Position numbers and translations under genes: made by a program. The notes below the pieces were generated by a model. That model did not search any database, was not told the origin of the DNA, and was given only the letters and a program-made list of their open reading frames with translations. 64,000 nucleotides of DNA from Parapontixanthobacter sp963736595 (GTDB lineage Bacteria > Pseudomonadota > Alphaproteobacteria > Sphingomonadales > Sphingomonadaceae): NCBI GenBank assembly GCA_963736595.1, contig CAVTPG010000002.1:372001-436000 (forward strand). Reading direction: 5' to 3'. Position 1 is the stretch's first letter. Each line of letters starts with the position of its first letter. Of this stretch, positions 36,285 to 44,561 are shown piece after piece.

Positions 36285-36386
36285 ACAGCTTAGGAAAAAT
36301 TAAGGTTTCCGATTTATTCACCAAGTTTGAAAAAGCGCACCGCTGAACATGACGTGCGCACCAAAAGGTTAGCAAGGGATACGGGC

Positions 36387-37928
36387 ATGAGTGCTTTTGG
36401 ACGGAAAAATGGCGCAGGCGGGATGAAACCCGGCGCACGCCCGAATTTCGGCGTGGCCAAGTCCATGAAAGGCGGAGAAGCACCGCACCCCGGAAAACAG
36501 GCCGGTAAAAATGCCGACAGTCAATTTCCTCCGCTGCCCGATGACGAAGCCAAGGACCGCGCACCGTCGGCTCCCTCGGCGGGGCAATTAAATCCCGATG
36601 ATCCGATGGCGCGCCTCACCGATCGCGCCAATGCCGTCATGGAAGGCCCGGTCGAAATTAGCGGCTTTGAAGCCAGCGTTCATACGATCAAAGAGCAGGT
36701 TCTTCCGCGCCTCCTCGAACGGGTCGATCCCGAAGCTGCCTCTACGCTGACGAAGGATGAATTGTCGGAAGAATTCCGCCCGATCATCATGGAAGTGCTG
36801 GCCGAGTTGAAAGTTACCTTAAACCGGCGCGAGCAATTCGCACTGGAAAAAGTGCTGATCGACGAATTGCTTGGTTTTGGACCTTTGGAGGAATTGCTGG
36901 GCGATCCAGATGTCACCGATATCATGATCAACGGCCCGGATCAGACCTATATTGAAAAAGGCGGCAAGCTGATCATTGCTCCCATCCGTTTCCGCGACGA
37001 ACAGCATCTGTTCCAGATCGCGCAACGGATCGTGAACCAAGTCGGTCGCCGCGTCGATCAGACCACGCCGCTGGCCGATGCCCGCCTCAAAGACGGATCG
37101 CGCGTCAACGTCATCGTGCCGCCATTGTCGCTTAAAGGCACGGCGATTTCCATTCGTAAGTTCTCCGAAAAGCCGATTACGATTGATATGCTTAAGGGCT
37201 TTGGCTCGATGAGCGAGAAGATGGCAACCGCGCTGAAAATCGCCGGTGCGAGCCGGATGAATATCGTCATTTCGGGCGGTACGGGTTCGGGTAAGACGAC
37301 CATGCTCAATGCCTTGTCGAAAATGATCGATCCGGGCGAGCGCGTGCTGACGATCGAGGATGCGGCCGAGCTGCGCTTGCAACAGCCGCACTGGCTACCG
37401 CTGGAAACGCGGCCGCCTAACCTTGAAGGCCAAGGCGCCATTACCATCGGCGACCTTGTTAAGAACGCACTGCGTATGCGCCCCGACCGCATCATTCTGG
37501 GTGAGATTCGCGGCGCGGAGTGTTTCGATCTGCTGGCCGCGATGAACACCGGCCATGATGGTTCGATGTGTACGCTTCACGCCAACAGCCCGCGCGAATG
37601 CCTAGGCCGGATGGAAAACATGATCCTGATGGGCGACATCAAAATTCCCAAAGAAGCCATTTCGCGCCAGATTGCGGAATCGGTCGATCTTATTGTGCAG
37701 GTAAAACGCCTGCGCGATGGTTCGCGTCGCACGACCAACATTACCGAAGTCATCGGGATGGAAGGTGATGTCATCGTGACGCAGGAATTGTTCAAATTCG
37801 AATATCTGGACGAAGGCGAGGACGGCAAGATCCTCGGCGAATTCCGTCCGTCCGGCCTGCGCCCCTACACGCTGGAAAAAGCGCGTCAGTTCGGCTTCGA
37901 TCAGACATATCTGGAAGCTTGCCTGTAA
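36387..37928 (+). CDS. cpaF: CpaF/TadA-type secretion ATPase
   Basis: A 513-residue type II/IV secretion ATPase of the CpaF family, which powers Tad (Flp) pilus assembly. It has a low-complexity N-terminal ~90 residues, a helical domain, GPLEELLGDPDVTDIMINGPD near 166-186, Walker A GGTGSGKT at 297-304, the Asp box LTIEDAAELRLQQPHW, and the EIRGAECFDLLAAMNTGHDGSMCTLHANSPRE segment with the His box. AAGGGA precedes the ATG at 36387. No other cpa/tad genes are within the window, so it is an isolated copy; the pilin machinery may be elsewhere. Confidence 0.88.
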   Translation: MSAFGRKNGAGGMKPGARPNFGVAKSMKGGEAPHPGKQAGKNADSQFPPLPDDEAKDRAPSAPSAGQLNPDDPMARLTDRANAVMEGPVEISGFEASVHTIKEQVLPRLLERVDPEAASTLTKDELSEEFRPIIMEVLAELKVTLNRREQFALEKVLIDELLGFGPLEELLGDPDVTDIMINGPDQTYIEKGGKLIIAPIRFRDEQHLFQIAQRIVNQVGRRVDQTTPLADARLKDGSRVNVIVPPLSLKGTAISIRKFSEKPITIDMLKGFGSMSEKMATALKIAGASRMNIVISGGTGSGKTTMLNALSKMIDPGERVLTIEDAAELRLQQPHWLPLETRPPNLEGQGAITIGDLVKNALRMRPDRIILGEIRGAECFDLLAAMNTGHDGSMCTLHANSPRECLGRMENMILMGDIKIPKEAISRQIAESVDLIVQVKRLRDGSRRTTNITEVIGMEGDVIVTQELFKFEYLDEGEDGKILGEFRPSGLRPYTLEKARQFGFDQTYLEACL

Positions 37929-37929
37929 C

Positions 37930-38157
37930 TTATGCAGCGAGCAGTCCTTTGACTGCCATCACCAGCAAGCCGGCTCCGATAAACGCGCTGCCGAAAAATA
38001 GCCCGAGCCACGGCATGAAGCCGACGCGATCGACGGAGCGGCGCTTAGCGCGTCTGCGCTCTGCATAAGCGGCTAATGCAGCCAATGCGATAAAGCCGAG
38101 CGCCCATAGCAGGACGATCTCGGCCTCGCTCGCAAAAGTGAAAAATTTGGCCATCAT
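37930..38157 (-). CDS. small two-helix membrane protein
   Basis: A 75-residue protein (Met-Met-Ala-Lys-Phe-Phe start) with two membrane helices, about 14-32 and 52-71, separated by a strongly basic loop (AERRRAKRRSVDR). I do not recognise a family. It converges on the cpaF-like gene with one base between the stops. Small membrane proteins of this layout are found in many sphingomonads, and the function cannot be read from the sequence. Confidence 0.55.
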   Translation of the reverse strand: MMAKFFTFASEAEIVLLWALGFIALAALAAYAERRRAKRRSVDRVGFMPWLGLFFGSAFIGAGLLVMAVKGLLAA

Positions 38158-38296
38158 ATTATCGTGTTTCGGTATCAGGATTTTGAACGCGTGCCTGGCT
38201 TGCGAAAAACATTGCTAACCCATGCAGTTAAGGCTGGAACCGAACAAGCGCAGCTTCGTTTTTAACCTTACCCGCTAATGGGTAGAGGAGGAATAG

Positions 38297-38425
38297 ATGG
38301 TCCGTAAAGTTGTTCTCGCTGTAAGCGTTGCTTCGCTCGCTCTTACCGCTGCTGCCTGCAATACCGTGCGCGGTGTTAGTGACGATCTTGAATCTGCGGC
38401 TGATGCCGTTGATGAAGAAACCTGA
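38297..38425 (+). CDS. entericidin A/B-like lipoprotein
   Basis: A 42-residue lipoprotein beginning MVRKVVLAVSVASLALTAAA with the lipobox Thr-Ala-Ala-Ala-Cys (Cys21), followed by NTVRGVSDDLESAADAVDEE. This is the entericidin family pattern (Asn-Thr-x-x-Gly after the lipid Cys, helical acidic tail). In E. coli these are the EcnA/EcnB pair; here there is one copy. It has a very strong ribosome site (GAGGAGGAAT) and its own terminator at 38447-38477, so it is probably a single, highly expressed unit. Confidence 0.87.
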   Translation: MVRKVVLAVSVASLALTAAACNTVRGVSDDLESAADAVDEET

Positions 38426-38446
38426 CGTCTCAAAAATTTTCAAGTT

Positions 38447-38477
38447 AAGCCCGCTAGCGACGCGTTAGCGGGCTTTT
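38447..38477 (+). terminator. rho-independent terminator after the entericidin gene
   Basis: AAGCCCGCTA (38447-38456) is the exact complement of TAGCGGGCTT (38466-38475), separated by a 9-base loop, with T residues following. The stop codon of the convergent DUF938 gene (38465-38467) is inside the 3' arm, so the hairpin may serve both directions (AA also precedes the 5' arm). Confidence 0.8.
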
Positions 38478-39064
38478 CTATAGACAATCGTCAGATTATT
38501 GGCCGGCATCTCGTACCGGGAAGTTCGCGCCAATCCATGCGTTATCGCCAGCGCATCGACATCCGCCAGATCGCGCAAACCCCATTGCGAATTGCGCGAC
38601 TTTAGCGACCGATCGAAATCTTCGTTCGATGAGGCCATAGTAATTTCGCGCTCGATAAACGGCCCATAAATTATCAGTGGGGCGTTCACATCCTGTAACA
38701 ATCGCTCTGCGCCGCGCATCAAGCCCTTCGTCGCTGACCACGGGCTGATGTGCAGCATATTGATGCACATAATCGCCGATGCAGTTCGCACCGGCCAATC
38801 ATCCGCCTGAGCATCCAAAGTCACCGGCGCTTTCAAATTTAAACACTCAGCCTCGTCACGCCAAGCCGCAATCGATGATAAAGCCTCACTGTCGGGATCA
38901 CTGGGTTGCCATGTCAGATGCGGAAAGCGCCGCGCAAAGAACACCGCGTGTTCGCCTGATCCGCTGGCAATTTCCAGCACGTTTCCGCTGTCCGGCAATT
39001 CCTTGGCCAGAATTTCGGCAATCGCTGCGCTATTGCGCGCTACCGCCGGTGAATACCGCTTCAT
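38465..39064 (-). CDS. DUF938 family SAM-dependent methyltransferase-like protein
   Basis: A 199-residue protein with a class I methyltransferase fold: KRYSPAVARNSAAIAEIL at 2-19, then the SAM-binding loop VLEIASGSGEHAVFFA around 29-44 and the AIMCINMLHISPW segment near 97-109, all typical of DUF938. The substrate of the family is unknown. It overlaps the terminator of the entericidin gene at its 3' end. It is downstream of the NAD(P)-binding protein gene by 7 bases, in the same direction, so both are probably co-transcribed with dgt. Confidence 0.85.
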   Translation of the reverse strand: MKRYSPAVARNSAAIAEILAKELPDSGNVLEIASGSGEHAVFFARRFPHLTWQPSDPDSEALSSIAAWRDEAECLNLKAPVTLDAQADDWPVRTASAIMCINMLHISPWSATKGLMRGAERLLQDVNAPLIIYGPFIEREITMASSNEDFDRSLKSRNSQWGLRDLADVDALAITHGLARTSRYEMPANNLTIVYRKAR

Positions 39065-39071
39065 AACGACC

Positions 39072-39788
39072 TCACTCTTGCGCGCTGACCGGATCGGCCA
39101 AGCCGCGCGACAGTTTCATCAGCGCGTCATGTTCATGCGAAAACCTGCCGCGTGTCTCTTTTTTGGAGAGCGCCAATATGGCCCGCGCGACTACATCGGC
39201 ATCGATGGCTCTGTAACGCCGCGCCTTACCGTGCAAAAACAGATTTATGAGCGGACTGGCGATCATCGCTGCCTGCTCTCCCGGACGCAGATCGTTGTCG
39301 CGCTGCCCGCGCAGCAGACCGGGGCGAAGAATGTCCAGCCGGGCAAAACCCAGCTTCGCCAGATCCCGCTCGACCTCACCTTTGACTTGCAGATAAAAGC
39401 TCTTCGATCCAAGCATTGCCCCCACTGAGCTGACCGAGATCATCCGTGTGATACCATGATTTCGCGCCGCTTCAGCCGTTCGCAACACCAAGTCATGATC
39501 GACCGCGCGGAAGTCAGCTTCGCTTTTGTCAGACTTTTTCCAGGTCGTGCCAAGAGCATTCACCAGCACGTGCGGACGAACGGCTTCAAAAACATCGCCC
39601 CACTTGTCCGGCTCGGCCACGAACAATTCCATGCGCACACCATCGGGAAGCGAGGTTTCGCGCCGCGCCACTCCGGTCAGCCTGACATCCTCGCGTCCGA
39701 TCACGGCGTTAATCATAGACTTCCCGATCAGTCCGGTCGCACCAACCAACGCAATACGGATCGGCTTTGCTTTGCCGTGCCTAGACAT
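39072..39788 (-). CDS. NAD(P)-binding protein, HTATIP2/YbjT-like short-chain reductase
   Basis: A 238-residue Rossmann-fold protein. The N-terminal dinucleotide loop is IALVGATGLIGKSMINAVIG near 12-31. ALGTTWKKSDKSEADFRAVDH and the ISVSSVGAMLGSKSFYLQVKGEVER stretch follow, with Ser/Tyr/Lys-type residues arranged as in atypical SDRs (HTATIP2-like). Its ATG overlaps the end of dgt by 8 bases. Whether it is an active oxidoreductase or a redox sensor is unknown. Confidence 0.8.
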   Translation of the reverse strand: MSRHGKAKPIRIALVGATGLIGKSMINAVIGREDVRLTGVARRETSLPDGVRMELFVAEPDKWGDVFEAVRPHVLVNALGTTWKKSDKSEADFRAVDHDLVLRTAEAARNHGITRMISVSSVGAMLGSKSFYLQVKGEVERDLAKLGFARLDILRPGLLRGQRDNDLRPGEQAAMIASPLINLFLHGKARRYRAIDADVVARAILALSKKETRGRFSHEHDALMKLSRGLADPVSAQE

Positions 39789-40942
39789 TGCTCAAACCCT
39801 CCGGCCAGAAGCCATAAATCTTGGCATATTGATCGATCGCGAAACGGTCGGTCATGCCGGCAATGAAGTCGGCGATGTGCCGCGCTTTCGCAACGGCATC
39901 GGCAGGTAAGCCGTCTTGCCAAGTCGCAAGAGAGCAATGTGCTGTCCGCAGCATAAGCGACGAAAAGTTTCGCGACGACGTCGCTGGCCCGCGCCGATGT
40001 TTCGACTTGCTCGGCATGGTAGTATAAATTCTCGTACATAAACTGTTTGAGCGTTCGCTCCTGGCTCGCCATTGAAGCGGAAAAGCCTGCCAAAGTTCGG
40101 CCAGCATTGCGCACATCGGCAACGCTCTCCATTCCAGCGATATTGGCGCGCGTGTTGTCCAGAACGTCAAGCACCATCGCGCCAATTTGCGTGCGGATCA
40201 ATTCTCGCAACTGCGTTTCGCGCGGCGCATTGGGAAAACGCTGCTCGATTTTACGAAACGGGCGCCGCATAAAATCGAGCGACAATATCTGATCGGGCTC
40301 GAGAAAGCCTGCGCGCAATCCATCATCGATGTCGTGATTGTCGTAAGCGATATCGTCGGCAATCGCGGCCACTTGTGCCTCCAGCGACGGATGCGCTTCC
40401 AAGGCCAAGGGGAAGTCATCGTTCAGGGCACTTAAGGCCCAGTTTGGTTCCCTTATGGGCCCGTTGTGCTTCGCCATTCCTTCCAGCATATCCCATGTGA
40501 GATTGAGGCCGGGATGATCGCAATACGGGCTTTCCAGCCGCATCAGAGTGCGCAATCCTTGCGCATTGTGGTCGAACCCGCCTGCCTCGCTCATCGCCTC
40601 GGACAAGGCTCGCTCGCCTGCATGACCGAACGGTGGATGGCCGATATCATGCGCCAGACACAGCGCTTCTGTCAGGTCTTCGTCCAGTCCCAGTTCGCGA
40701 GCGATTACACGGCCGATTTGTGCGACTTCCAGACTATGTGTCAGCCGTGTGCGGTAGTGATCACCATCCGGCGCGATAAAAACTTGGGTTTTGCTTCGCA
40801 AGCGGCGGAAGGCGATGGAATGGATTGTGCGGTCGCGATCACGCTGAAATTCCGTGCGCGGTCCTCTCGACCCTTGTCTGTTTTCACCGAATTCCCGGCC
40901 TGGCGAGCGGTTGGGATCGGCGGCATATGGTGCAAGAGACAT
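39781..40942 (-). pseudogene. dgt: dGTP triphosphohydrolase-like protein, frameshifted near the C-terminus
   Basis: A deoxyguanosinetriphosphate triphosphohydrolase-like HD-domain protein (dGTPase type 2), about 386 residues if repaired. The HD motif is in HDIGHPPFGHAGERAL, with RLTHSLEVAQIGR upstream and the IADDIAYDNHDIDDG block. The main frame runs from the ATG at 40942 to about Leu-Leu-Ser-Cys-Asp (39922). The expected end, Trp-Gln-Asp-Gly-Leu-Pro-Ala-Asp...DFIAGMTDRFAIDQYAKIYG, lies one frame over. Removing one base of an AA pair near 39921 restores it, and the span is 3n+1 bases. The break removes the last ~46 residues from the main frame. Error or mutation is open. Confidence 0.82.
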
Positions 40943-41038
40943 GGCCAAGAGGCTGGGATTTCCAATGAGGTGACGTTGCGCTCACTTAGTCGGAATGCGC
41001 CGTAGGCGACAAGCGCAGCGTGCCTCAGATATCGCAGC

Positions 41039-41070
41039 AAAAAGGCCGCCCATCCGAAGACAGGCGGCCC
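41039..41070 (-). terminator. rho-independent terminator downstream of the subtilase
   Basis: On the minus strand the stem GGCCGCC/GGCGGCC (41063-41069 with 41044-41050) is followed by TTTTT (41043-41039). It lies about 50 bases after the subtilase stop and before dgt. Confidence 0.75.
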
Positions 41071-41122
41071 TAAAGCTCGACAAGCCGCTCAAAATTGTTG
41101 AGCGGCAGGATATTTCAGGAAA

Positions 41123-42247
41123 TTACCGAACGCCGATTGTGTCCGCATTGCCGTCTGGATCGCCAACGACCGTGCCATCCGCACGGGCATTACCCCACAG
41201 CAGGATACCGGCGAGGTGCGGTGCCGCCATCGACGTTCCGCTTAGCGTTGCATAACCGCCATCTTTGTAAGTGGACGCAATCGCAACGCCGGGTTCGGCC
41301 CAATCGATTGGCGGGTTGGAAAAGTTGGAGAAACTTGCCCAACGGTCGCCATTTGCGAAGGCCGACACGGTAAAGATGTTCGGACCATTGGTGCGCGCTG
41401 GCGACGAGTTGTTGGCATCTTGCGATTCGTTACCGGCTGCCAATGTGAAGGACGCTCCCGACCGTTGCGCTGCAGCACGTACTGCATCGTCCAGAGCAGA
41501 GGATACACCGCCACCAAGCGACATATTCGCAACATCGCCGGGTCGTGCCGTCGCACCGACATAATCGACACCGGCAATAACGCCGCTATTCGATCCGGAG
41601 CCGCGACGGCCCAGCACTTTAACCGGTACGATTTCTGCTCCGGCAGCGACACCGACCACGCCGATGCTATTATCGATCGCGCCGATCGTTCCGGCTACGT
41701 GTGTGCCGTGACCATTGCCGTCATCGGCATTCTTTTCCTTTGTGGCATTGAAAGCGAGCGATGTGTTCACGTTCAGATCGGGGTGATCGAGATCAACGCC
41801 GCTATCGATCACAAATGCACGAGCAGAACCGGTGTAGGTGGCGCCCCCATTTACCCGCGTGATGCCCCAAGGCGTTGTTTGCGATGGTGACGTCGTCCCG
41901 CCGCCGCCGCCAGGCTTGCCTCTGCGTTGCACGATCGTCATTTGCTGATCCTGCTCGCAATATGCGATGTTCGGATTCTTGCGCTTCATATTCGCAAGAC
42001 CCTGAGCGGAAATATTCGCTGCAAATCCGCGGATCGTGTTCTTGTAGATGTGCTTAACCGAGCCGCCATTGGCACGGGTCGCTTTACCGGCGAAATCCTT
42101 CACCTGGCCTTTGGCGACCTTATCGGCCTTGAATACGCAAATGTACGAATTGTCGATTTTCTGCGCGGCAGCTGGTGTGGCAATGCTTGCGATCCCGAGA
42201 GCAAGCGCGCTTACGCCGAGCGCACGGCGTGCGGTATTTTTCATCAT
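41123..42247 (-). CDS. secreted subtilisin-like serine protease (S8)
   Basis: A 374-residue exported S8 protease. The signal peptide is the first ~28 residues (cleavage after AAA near TPAAAQ). An I9-like propeptide covers about 35-105, a Gly/Thr/Ser-rich linker 112-124, then the catalytic domain. The triad is Asp148 in VIDSGVDLDH, His180 in GNGHGTHVAG and Ser339 in SGTSMAAPH, with Asn273 as the oxyanion residue (AAGNES). The domain ends soon after the Ser motif, with a short acidic tail, so it is a compact subtilase. Its two Cys (37 and 97) lie in the propeptide. It is monocistronic with its own terminator. Confidence 0.92.
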   Translation of the reverse strand: MMKNTARRALGVSALALGIASIATPAAAQKIDNSYICVFKADKVAKGQVKDFAGKATRANGGSVKHIYKNTIRGFAANISAQGLANMKRKNPNIAYCEQDQQMTIVQRRGKPGGGGGTTSPSQTTPWGITRVNGGATYTGSARAFVIDSGVDLDHPDLNVNTSLAFNATKEKNADDGNGHGTHVAGTIGAIDNSIGVVGVAAGAEIVPVKVLGRRGSGSNSGVIAGVDYVGATARPGDVANMSLGGGVSSALDDAVRAAAQRSGASFTLAAGNESQDANNSSPARTNGPNIFTVSAFANGDRWASFSNFSNPPIDWAEPGVAIASTYKDGGYATLSGTSMAAPHLAGILLWGNARADGTVVGDPDGNADTIGVR

Positions 42248-42390
42248 GTGTGGATGTCCCTATCCCGTTACAGTTCCATGACACTATTGTGCGCCACGTA
42301 AATAACAAAACAATTGGAACAGCTTATGGACAGAATGTGCAAAACAGTCGGTGAGCCGCTCCGGCCAGCGGGAACTTTACCATTTGTTTA

Positions 42391-43117
42391 TTATACTGCG
42401 TCGTTGCCGAGGATCCATTCAGCGGCAACTTGGCAATGGATGTCCGTGCAATCGTAGACCGGCAACACATTCGCATCGACATCGACGACCATTTCCAGCT
42501 CGGTGCACGCTAAAACGATAGCATCGGCACCTTCCTGCGCTTTGCGGGTAAAAATCGTCTTCAAGGCTCGCTCTGCCTGACGCGTTGCTTTGCCGATCAT
42601 CAACTCGTCGTAAATGATGCGGTCGATAATCTCGACATTCTCCATTTCGGGAGGAAGCAGATCGATTCCATGCGACAATAAGACGCTGCCGGTAAAAGCT
42701 TTCGACCATGACATTGCGCGTCCCGATCAAAGCGGCGTTTTTACAGCCATTGCTGGCCATCCGCCTGCCCACGCATTCGGCAATATGAATGATCGGTATA
42801 TCCACATGGTCTGCGACTTCATCATAGACTTTGTGCATGGAATTCGCGCCAATTATGATTGCACCAGCGCCGGCATCTTCGAGACGTTTGGCCGATGCTT
42901 TAATAACGTTCGCCGCCCGCTTCCAGTCATCGGCTTCCCGAATTCCGTGCAGTTCGAGAAAATCGAGGCTTTCGATCAGCATCGGTGCGCTGGCGAGCGG
43001 CGCCGACTTCTTCTGAATGAGACGGTTGATGCGGGTGTAGTAAGCCCCGGTCGACACCCAGCTCATCCCGCCGATAAGTCCTAATTTCCGCACGCTGTTT
43101 GCCCTTGCCCCACTCAC
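42391..43117 (-). pseudogene. aspartate/glutamate racemase family protein, frameshifted
   Basis: An amino-acid racemase of the Asp/Glu family (RacX/YgeA-like), about 241 residues if repaired. The frame from 43117 gives KLGLIGGMSWVSTGAYYTRIN, the IIIGANSMHKVYDEVAD block and IGTRNVMVESFYRQRL. It is then lost near 42679; the next frame continues with Leu-Ser-His-Gly-Ile-Asp-Leu-Leu-Pro-Pro and IIYDELMIGK, and holds the second catalytic Cys in VLACTELEM. One extra base explains the break, and the span is 3n+1 bases. The first active-site motif is Ala-Asn-Ser rather than the usual Cys/Thr-Asn-Thr, which may alter or abolish catalysis. Substrate unknown. Confidence 0.8.
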
Positions 43118-43257
43118 GCCGGATCGGCGCGCATCTTGTCAATTAACGATTGGCCTTTCGACCAGCCAAACGCTTATGGTAAAGCAATATTTAGATTAAG
43201 ATAGCCGATGCAAGTTCAGGCTTCCCAACGTATTTGCCTTCGCTAAGAAATGCGAAG

Positions 43258-43692
43258 CTACTCGCCTTCATACCGCAACACAGTGTATTGAATGTCCGCC
43301 GGTTTAGCGGGCAAGCCCAATGTGTAAACTGCTGTTTCCTGCGGACCCATGAGGGCAATCTCGATTTCCCGCGGCTCGCCAAAGCCGGAATCGATTTCCA
43401 TCGTCAGATTTCGGATCGTGTCGCTGGAATCATTGACGATTTCGACCGGCAAGAAATACTGATCGTTCTGGCTGCGCGCATCGGCCCATTGCGGCTCGAC
43501 CGTCAGTTTGGCTTTCGTCATCGGGGATAACGCCTGCACGATCAAGTACACCAGCAATGTGCCAACAACCGCAAACGAGAACAGGCGAATCGACCAGCCG
43601 AGCACCGTTGGGGGAGTAGGACGCGCCTCATCGTCGGGGCCACCCTGGCCCGGCTTCTTCTGACTATCGCCAGATTGTTCATCATCACTCAT
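43258..43692 (-). CDS. TIGR02588 family protein
   Basis: A 144-residue protein with an acidic N-terminal cytoplasmic tail (about 28 residues), one membrane helix (near 35-52) and a periplasmic beta-rich domain ending YTVLRYEGE. The sequence and the neighbour (a TIGR02587 membrane protein) fit the TIGR02588 family, which always goes with it. Function unknown. Its ATG overlaps the stop of the preceding gene by 4 bases. It is the last gene of the transhydrogenase operon. Confidence 0.75.
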   Translation of the reverse strand: MSDDEQSGDSQKKPGQGGPDDEARPTPPTVLGWSIRLFSFAVVGTLLVYLIVQALSPMTKAKLTVEPQWADARSQNDQYFLPVEIVNDSSDTIRNLTMEIDSGFGEPREIEIALMGPQETAVYTLGLPAKPADIQYTVLRYEGE

Positions 43693-44561
43693 AAAACGAG
43701 CCTTCCTGCCGCGCCGCCTATTGCGGTTGCATAAGCCACGGTCACAACTTGCGGGACCCAAATCGAAAGTGGGTCTGAGAAACTGATAAAGTCGAACCCG
43801 AACAGCAGCGCGTAAGCTATCACGAGCGAAATCGCGTAAGATATGATGGCCGCTGTAAAGGCGTTGTCGATAAAGCCGGGATCATCGTCTTTGCCTTCAT
43901 TGGAAAAATCCGCGACTTCGACGATCATCCATGACACGAAGATCGACAGCAGCATCGTCGCCAAAATCAGCCACCAATTCTGCTGCAGCGTGACGATCTT
44001 GGTCTCCATCGTCGGCGCAATATTAAACGCGAACAGAACACCGCCAAGGATCGATCCCAAGATCATGATCGTGCCGGGCGACATCTTGCTTTCGCCTGAT
44101 CCGCCATCACCGCCGCCAAGCTGGTTCTTGGCAACAGCGGCACCGATGCCGGTCACGACGGTTTCCAGTGCGATCGCTTTCACCAGAATATGCGTGGACA
44201 TTCCTGCCGTTATCACTCCCGCTACGAACAGCGTGACGGCACTGGCCAAGGCGCCAAGGCCCATCGCGATCAACGCGTCCCAGAAGTGATTGGCGGGCCA
44301 GTTAATCTGCCGAAAACCGGAGAATGACAGCATTCCCAAAATGATGAGATAGGATGCAACCAGCATACCCAGCACGTGCCAGTCACTCAGCCAGCGTGCG
44401 TGCTGCCACATCTCCATCGTGTATAATAGCGGGAGCGAGACGAATAGCGCGCCGGACAAAGCGCGGGCAATATCGCGTATCTCAAGCTTCCACGCAGGGA
44501 CAATATCGCCCTTATCGCACATTTCCTCCGATAAGGGCGTCGCCAGTTGATCGGATGACAT
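43689..44561 (-). CDS. TIGR02587/DUF2391 family integral membrane protein
   Basis: A 290-residue protein with about seven or eight membrane helices, starting after ~30 cytoplasmic residues (IVPAWKLEIRDIARALSGALF). A Gly/Ser/Asp-rich loop (GGGDGGSGESK) is near 151-161, and the C-terminal SIWVPQVVTVAYATAIGGAAGRLVL is a family hallmark. TIGR02587 proteins of unknown function are commonly next to a TIGR02588 partner, as here. Its ATG is directly adjacent to the pntB stop (TAG followed by ATG), giving translational coupling with the transhydrogenase; the association suggests a membrane-energetics or redox role, not proven. Confidence 0.78.
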   Translation of the reverse strand: MSSDQLATPLSEEMCDKGDIVPAWKLEIRDIARALSGALFVSLPLLYTMEMWQHARWLSDWHVLGMLVASYLIILGMLSFSGFRQINWPANHFWDALIAMGLGALASAVTLFVAGVITAGMSTHILVKAIALETVVTGIGAAVAKNQLGGGDGGSGESKMSPGTIMILGSILGGVLFAFNIAPTMETKIVTLQQNWWLILATMLLSIFVSWMIVEVADFSNEGKDDDPGFIDNAFTAAIISYAISLVIAYALLFGFDFISFSDPLSIWVPQVVTVAYATAIGGAAGRLVL

